Of a stretch of DNA of 64,000 nucleotides, positions 58,160 to 64,000 are shown in pieces; the first letter of the stretch is position 1; each line of letters opens with the position of its first letter. The translations under genes were made by a program, and so were the position numbers. Location of the stretch: positions 2,689,811-2,753,810 of the forward strand of contig OY282605.1 in assembly GCA_958298945.1 (NCBI GenBank), given 5' to 3'. Source of the stretch: Atherix ibis (Eukaryota > Arthropoda > Insecta > Diptera > Athericidae). Under the pieces are notes generated by a model, which was given only the letters and a program-made list of their open reading frames with translations, was not told the origin of the DNA and searched no databases.

Positions 58160-59280
58160 AAAACGTACAATCATACGTTAATAAATTTTTTTCTAATTTC
58201 ACCCTAATTTATATTATTTTATAGTCGTTTCAAATTTTTCTTGCATTTAACATATTAATTTTTGAGAATCTTTTTAAATGAAGATTTTTTTTTTTACAAA
58301 TTTACGATAGAAAAAAAAATTAAAAATATTTGAATTTTTTATTTTGTTTCTATCGTAAATCTTTAAATTATCTTGGTATAAAAACCAAACAACTCAATTG
58401 GCCCCCTTCTTCCTCGAATTATTGTAAATACCCAAAAAATATTATGCAATCGAAAATAGGTCTCTGAATAGGTCATCACATAATTTATAATATAAAAATA
58501 TGCAGGAATTAACCAAAAAAAAACTGACTGAATTTATTACTTTAAAAAAATTACAACTGACACGAGAGCATTAATCAACAATGATTTTAGCTATGAAATA
58601 TGGTAAAAAAAAACAACAAAGACAAAGAATACAGCAAACATGAACTAATGGAAATATTTTTTTTAATTGAAACGTCCTCAAGATCGGTGAAATAATTTTG
58701 CCGCCAAAATACTAGAGTGATAACGTCATTATTCGTGTATGTAAATAAGAAAAAAATTCACTTGACTTACGCACTCTAATCTTCATGTTTTCATATAATT
58801 CTGTCTCTGTCAAATTATCCTATTGTTTTTTTCCCTTTCTTTTTGGATATTATCCCATTGTGGCTATGTGGCCTATTACCTCAATCGTTTAAGAGTACAT
58901 TAATTGGGAAAAGAGACAAAGTGAAATAAAAAAACAATTACCTCATAGATAAGTCCTATTGTGCACATTCGTTTATTGAATTAAAAGCATTCGCGCTTAA
59001 TAATAAATGACCCAATAATAAATAATGGAGCCTTAACGACATTGCAAACAATTTATTGTAATGTGATAATTTGGAATTTTTCTAAAACAATAACGAAATC
59101 GTCATTTTTCTTAAGTGACTATTCAAATTTGACAGTGCAAAAAGATTGAGAAGAGAAAAAAAAAGCGAAATTTCAAGCAACATTAGTGTTGAAATGGTAA
59201 TTTTAAGCTATACGATATGTCAAGGTCATTTGGTGGGAGTTATTTTGTTGAGCTTGTGCTGAACCCAGAAATGTTTGAGT
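58160..59280. other. AT-rich non-coding DNA with one fold-back
   Basis: No gene recognised. An inverted repeat ATTTACGATAGAAA (58300-58313) / TTTCTATCGTAAAT (58347-58360) is perfect over 14 bases, with A/T-rich partial pairing in the loop. Confidence 0.55.
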
Positions 59281-59329
59281 ACTGAAATAATTGTAAGGGC
59301 AATATTTTCATGGGGAAGAGTTAAATTTT

Positions 59330-60540
59330 TCGTAGAATTTTTCTTAAAATTCTTTAAGAATTTTTCAAATTACTAGAAATTCCCTTAAATTTATTGAAGA
59401 AAAAAAAAGATTTTCTTTCTTTTTTACTACAGCAACTGGAAAAATAATGCTCTACGGACAATTTATTGTATTTATTAAGAATAATTTCTAAGCGCAATTC
59501 AGGATACTGAATCTAGGGATATTTTTATAGACTTTTTTTATAGGAGAAAACTAATTTTGATGATAGCTTTTTATAGTTATGGAGGATAGTTTTTTGTAGT
59601 TACGGTTTTTAAGGGAAATTCTGAGGGCAATTTTGCACAGTGATCGAAAAAAACATCAAAGGCCGATCGATTTATTTATAATTACTAAGAGAAATTCAAA
59701 GGACAATTTTGTGATTATGTATGGAAATTCTAAGGACAATTTAATAAAAATTATGAAGTAAATAATTAGGACACTTTTTTTTGCAGAAATTTAATTGTTA
59801 TTAAGGGAAATTGTAAGTGAAATTTTGATCAAATATGAAGGGTAATTTCTTCGCCCAATTCATATAATTATTCAGACAAATCCCAAAAAAGGGATTTTTT
59901 TAAAATTAATTGTGGGTAATTTCTTACAATTATTGAGGAAAATTCTAGTAAAATTTTTGTAAAGTTATCGAGGAAAATTCTAAGGGCAATTTTGTAAAAT
60001 AATTTAATAAAATTCCGTGGAATTTTTGCACAGTGTTTGAGAGAAATTTTTTTAATTGATTATTGAGGGGATTTTAAGGGAATTTTTTTTTTGCTAGACA
60101 ATACATTTTAGTTTTTGTAAAAAAAAAATCAAAAAGCTAATTTCTGAATAGTTAGTCAGGGCAATTTAAAGGACAATTTTGTGATTATGTATGGAAATTA
60201 TAGGGCCAATTTTGCTAATTGCTAGAAAAAATTTAAAGAGAAATTCTAAAGGCAATTTTCGTATAGTTACTACAAAATATTTAAAGTCAATTTTAATGAT
60301 TAATGTTATTTAGTAACAGTACGGATAAAATCCTTTTAAAATATAATATAAGGACAATGTGGTACATTTTTTAAAAATTTCTATTTAAATTTATAAAATT
60401 ACTAAAATGCCCTAAATTTTGATTATACAATTTCTGTGGACAATATCGCATAGCAATTTACTAAAGTTACTTTTGAGAAATTCTTCAAATAATTTTGATG
60501 TAATTAATTACTAAGTAAAATTGTCGTAATTATTAAAATA
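59330..60540. repeat. Degenerate GGGAAATTCTAAGG-type AT-rich repeat field, copy 1
   Basis: Short phrases such as GAAATTCTAAGGGCAATTTT, TTTTTGCACAGTG, TTATTGAGG and GTTATCGAGG recur every 40-80 bases with drift. The block 59790-60290 matches 62990-63999 in order (GAAATTTAATTGTTATT, GGTAATTTCTT, CCCAATTCATATAATTATTC, GCACAGTGTTTGAG, GATTATGTAT, GGGCCAATTTT). So a segment of about 0.5-1 kb is duplicated about 3 kb apart. Confidence 0.7.
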
Positions 60541-60549
60541 ATTTTAATT

Positions 60550-62950
60550 TCCCATAAAAATTTCCTTTCAACTTATTTTTTTTCTTGTACAATTTGCAAT
60601 AAAAAAGTGAAAAAAACACATTAAAAAAATGTCAAAATACAAAGAAAAATATATTTTTTGCTGATAAAAAATACAATTTATTTATGATAAAAAGGAAATA
60701 TTTTATAATTTTTTATTAAGAATAAATTTAAATTCTATTAGACGTCATTTTAAGCTCAATTTTTTCTGGAAAATTCAATATAAAAAATTTGTATTTTGGG
60801 AACGTTGTAAGTAGTGCGTTCTCGGGTTTTGGTAATTTTCTTTTATAGCTCAACAAAAAAATATATGAATTGTTATCTTTTATTTATTGATCTTCGCTAA
60901 TACTTTCGCAAAAGGACTTTTTGTGCCTTCGTGGGTAATTCTGTTTAAAGGGAGTGTCTTTTTTTTGTAGATTTCTAGTACAAACTATCAAAACCAATCC
61001 TCAAACTCAACAAAGTCTTCTAAAATAAATACTAATAGTCAGTCACTTGAAGAATATCCAAAGTAAAATTGTCTTTCCAAAACTTCCCATAATAAATCGG
61101 CTCTAATAAATAACGTTAAATCCAACAAAAACGTGTAAATTTATAGACGCAAAAAAAAATTAATAGGAAAAAATAGTGGGAAAAGTATCAAATACTCCAG
61201 AAATAGTACGAACAGTTTATAAACACAATGTCGGAAGAAAAATTAAAACGTCTCGATTGTCTTTGTCGACGGGATCTCAGACATATGGGCGGATGTGCCA
61301 CGGATTCACACAAAGATTTTCATTGTCCATAAGAAGATTACCAAGCATTGTTTACTTAAACTGTCAAAGGAATCTTCCCTGTTTCTGGATGAAGTTCAAA
61401 CGATACTCTTCTGTGGGCTCGATGCATCTTTCCGAACTCTGCTTATTCGATTTGGTGCACAAATATTGTCATGGGAAGTTTGAAGATCGTTTTTTGTAGA
61501 CAGGAAATCACATTTACAACAAAAACTAGCCTGTTGACACATGTGATAAGCTGGAGATTATTTACAAACTATTTTCGAAAGGAACAAAAAAAAAATATCG
61601 ATCGCACTTCGAAGAGGTTTCTCTTTGATCAGATTCGATCTGAACTAATTTTAGCTTGATTTGGTATGGACCACTCTCAGTTGGTAGTACTGCTACCAAC
61701 AGAATCGTGAGTAGGGAAACGAGCAAAATTTATTTTTAAACCAAGAGGAACGGTTCAGGTAATTTGTCGAGTAGGTGTTTGGTCTGAATACGTGTGTGGG
61801 ATACTATGTCATCGCGGACAGGTCTAATTATTATCAGTGAATTTTATCTCCTAGAACACAGGATGATGGGCTGCTTATTGACTGAAAAGAAAGTGGGCAG
61901 AGTTTTAAAGTTTAGATTAAGTACCAGTTCAACTTACCTATTTATCATATACTTTTTAAGGTGTTCTTTACCTAAGATTTTGTAAACCTAACCAAAGAGT
62001 AGGCAAAAAAAATAGTTTTTAACTCGACAAGATATATTTTGTCCACTATTATTTTAATACTAAAGAATATTAATACTACAATTGAAAAAAAAATCACCTT
62101 TCCTAGTCAGCATAAAAATTTTGCCTATTTTTACCAGTTTTGTTTTTAGATTTTCTTCTTAGCAAAAAGCCACCTAAACTGTTATATAAAATATTATATA
62201 AACCAACCTAATTGCATAAGTAAATAACAACAATTTACAAAATATTTTATATAAAAAACAACAACAAACTCCGAGACTAAACAAATACTACGCGTTAGAT
62301 AGAAGCGTCAAAAAAAAATCAAGACTAGTTACTAGCTGGATGACCTCATAAATTGCTATAAAAATATTTCTACATCGAAAAAATACGATAAATAAGAATT
62401 AATTGAAAATAGTAGAAAATATCTAAAAAAAAAATTATGGTAGACTGGATATGAACGGGGTTTCACCTGTTAATTTATGGAAAATTAGAAAATTAGCATA
62501 ATACCGAACAAAAACGAGAACACTTTTAAAGGTGAACTAGTACCAAGTGACAAAAAGTGAGTGTGACACAAAATATCGTCGTGCCAAGTTAATTAAGCAA
62601 TTCGAAAAGTGCTGTGAAAAAGACAAATAATTGCAAATTCATACCAAAACTAAATAAATAGTTTCGTATAAATTCGCAATTGTTTTTATGGGAAAATAAA
62701 TTCTCGACGAATAGAGCACCCCCAAACCCCCATTTGCGTAAATGATTCTAATGGTGAATTTATTTACAAATTTACTGAATGTCATATACTCAATAGATTT
62801 TTATTAAATATTATTAATGCCTCTCTCGGCCCTTGAAAATTGTCTCAGTAACAAATTGATTTGATTTACTTAGGTTGGTAGAAATTTTGAAAATTTCCCT
62901 TTTCAATATAATATTCGATTAAAATAATTGCTTATACAAAAAGCTGAGTT
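60550..62950. other. Non-coding DNA with an unassigned coding-like stretch at 61176-61660
   Basis: Within 61176-61660 the composition is less AT-rich. Overlapping frames read TPEIVRTVYKHNVGRKIKTS, HTKIFIVHKKITKHCLLKLS and ALIRFGAQILSWEV-like sequence, without a family I recognise. It may be an old transposon or gene fragment. Elsewhere the sequence is plain AT-rich DNA; 62420-62640 is modestly less AT-rich. Confidence 0.35.
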
Positions 62951-62984
62951 TCTATTTGAAAAAATCTTTTTAAAATTATTTTTC

Positions 62985-64000
62985 TTGAAGAAAATTCTAG
63001 CGAAATTTTTGTAAAGTTATCGAGGGAAATTCTAAGGGAAATTTTGTAAAATAATTTAATAAACTTCCGGGGAATTTTTGCACAGTGTTTGAGGGAAATT
63101 TAAGAAATTTTTTTTTACTAGAGACAACATTTTGAAGTTTTTGTAAAAAAATCAATTATGTATGGAAAATTCTAAGGAATAAAGATAATGAAGGAAATGA
63201 TTAGGGCAATTTTTTTGCAGAAATTTAATTGTTATTTAGGGAAATTGTAAGTAAAATTTTGTACAAATATGAGGGGTAATTTCTTAACCCAATTCATATA
63301 ATTATTCATGCAAATCCCAAAAAAGAATTTTTTTACAGTTATTGTGAGTAATTTCTTACAATTATTAAGGAAAATTCTAGTGAACATTTTTTTAAAGTTA
63401 TCGAGGGAAATTCTAAGGGCAATTTTATATAATAATTTAATAAACTTCCGGGGAGTTTTTGAGGGAAATTTTTTTAATTGATTATTGAGGGGAATTTAAG
63501 GGACATTTTTTTTGCTAGAGACAATATTAAAGGGACATTTTTTTAATTGATTATTAGGGGAATTTAAAGGAATTTTTTTTTGCTAGAGAAAATATTAAAG
63601 GAAAATTTTTTTAATTGATTATTGAGGGGAATTTAAGGGACATTTTTTTTGCAAGAGACAATATTAAAGGGACATTTTTTTAATTGATTATTAGGGGAAT
63701 TTAAAGGAATTTTTTTTGCTAGAGAAAATATTAAAGGAAAATTTTTTTAATTGACAATTGAGGAGAATTTAAGGGAAATTCTTTTTGCTAGAGACAATAT
63801 TAAAGGGAAATTTTTTTTTTAATTGAGACAACATTTTAAAGTTTTTGTAAAATATTTGAAATGCTAATTTTTGTTTGAATAGTTAGGCAGGGAAATTCAA
63901 AGGATAATTTTTTGATTATGTATAGAAGTTATAGGGCCAATTTTCCTAATTGTCAGAAAAATTTAAAGGGAAATTCTAAGGGCAATTTATGTATAGTTAC
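62985..64000. repeat. Degenerate AT-rich repeat field, copy 2, with a ~68-bp tandem array at 63470-63810
   Basis: It is the second copy of the 59.8-60.3 kb field. Within it, TTTTTTAATTGATTATT(G)AGGGG, the linker AATTTAAGG, and TTTTTTTGCTAGAGACAATA, TTAAAGG repeat about five times (starts near 63470, 63541, 63606, 63676, 63745) with a period of 65-71 bases. The window ends inside it. Confidence 0.8.

Overview
The window is AT-rich, intron-rich insect DNA, most likely from a dipteran. The evidence is fly-like exon structure and protein sequence in the two complete genes, GT-AG introns, AATAAA poly(A) signals, and a dense load of mariner-family and R1/jockey-type transposon debris. Nothing is organised in bacterial fashion (no operons or Shine-Dalgarno sites), and most short open reading frames are chance.

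Three host genes can be supported. (1) 4093-5861, minus strand: a complete 8-exon GDP-mannose pyrophosphorylase A gene (Gmppa). All splice sites and phases could be reconstructed, giving 429 codons. (2) 6895-8596, plus strand: a 2-exon gene for a long coiled-coil protein, probably the centrosomal protein Cep89. It is divergent from Gmppa across a ~1 kb shared promoter region. (3) 27601-27722, plus strand: one internal coding exon that reads into the sequence just before the actin-binding CH domains of spectraplakins (short stop/MACF1). The following exons must lie beyond base 64000, so 27723-64000 is best read as one intron of more than 36 kb. Several less AT-rich islands upstream (12.75-13.1, 17.3-17.8, 22.55-23.55, 24.35-24.55 kb) are candidates for its alternative promoters or first exons. 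One island (12957) opens with a good secretory signal peptide that I could not assign.

The rest is mobile and repetitive DNA. An R1-like non-LTR element, decayed but still readable, lies at 1.1-3.8 kb. A second R1-like family is present as a 3' half (46.5-47.8 kb, minus) and as a 3'-UTR fragment (36.05-36.6 kb, plus). A jockey-like remnant lies at 21.2 kb. Three mariner lineages occur, each in two copies: TIR CCAGGTGTATAAGCTTAAA at 18.4 and 40.1 kb; TIR TTGGTTAGTCGAAAAAGTTC at 34.5 and 39.35 kb; TIR CGAGGTCTGTTCAAAAAGTA at 21.45 and 50.86 kb, the last with a 165-bp MITE derivative beside it. Two pieces of another Tc1/mariner-superfamily transposase lie at 10.87 and 47.85 kb. Tandem arrays include a 13-bp minisatellite (10.2 kb), a 630-bp duplication (11.4-12.6 kb), a ~210-bp array (14.9-15.96 kb), a ~300-bp array (29.8-30.5 kb), another ~300-bp array (32.0-32.9 kb), a ~54-bp two-type array (57.1-58.15 kb) and a ~68-bp array (63.5-63.8 kb).

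The least expected signals are structural. At least four perfect or near-perfect quasi-palindromes sit inside otherwise ordinary repeats; two are inside one transposon whose sister copy provides the unmutated comparison for at least one of them, which suggests templated fold-back insertion. A dispersed ~50-bp hairpin module (arms TGCATTATCA / TGATAATGCA) recurs at least six times, with arm changes that compensate in one copy and partly degenerate arms in others.
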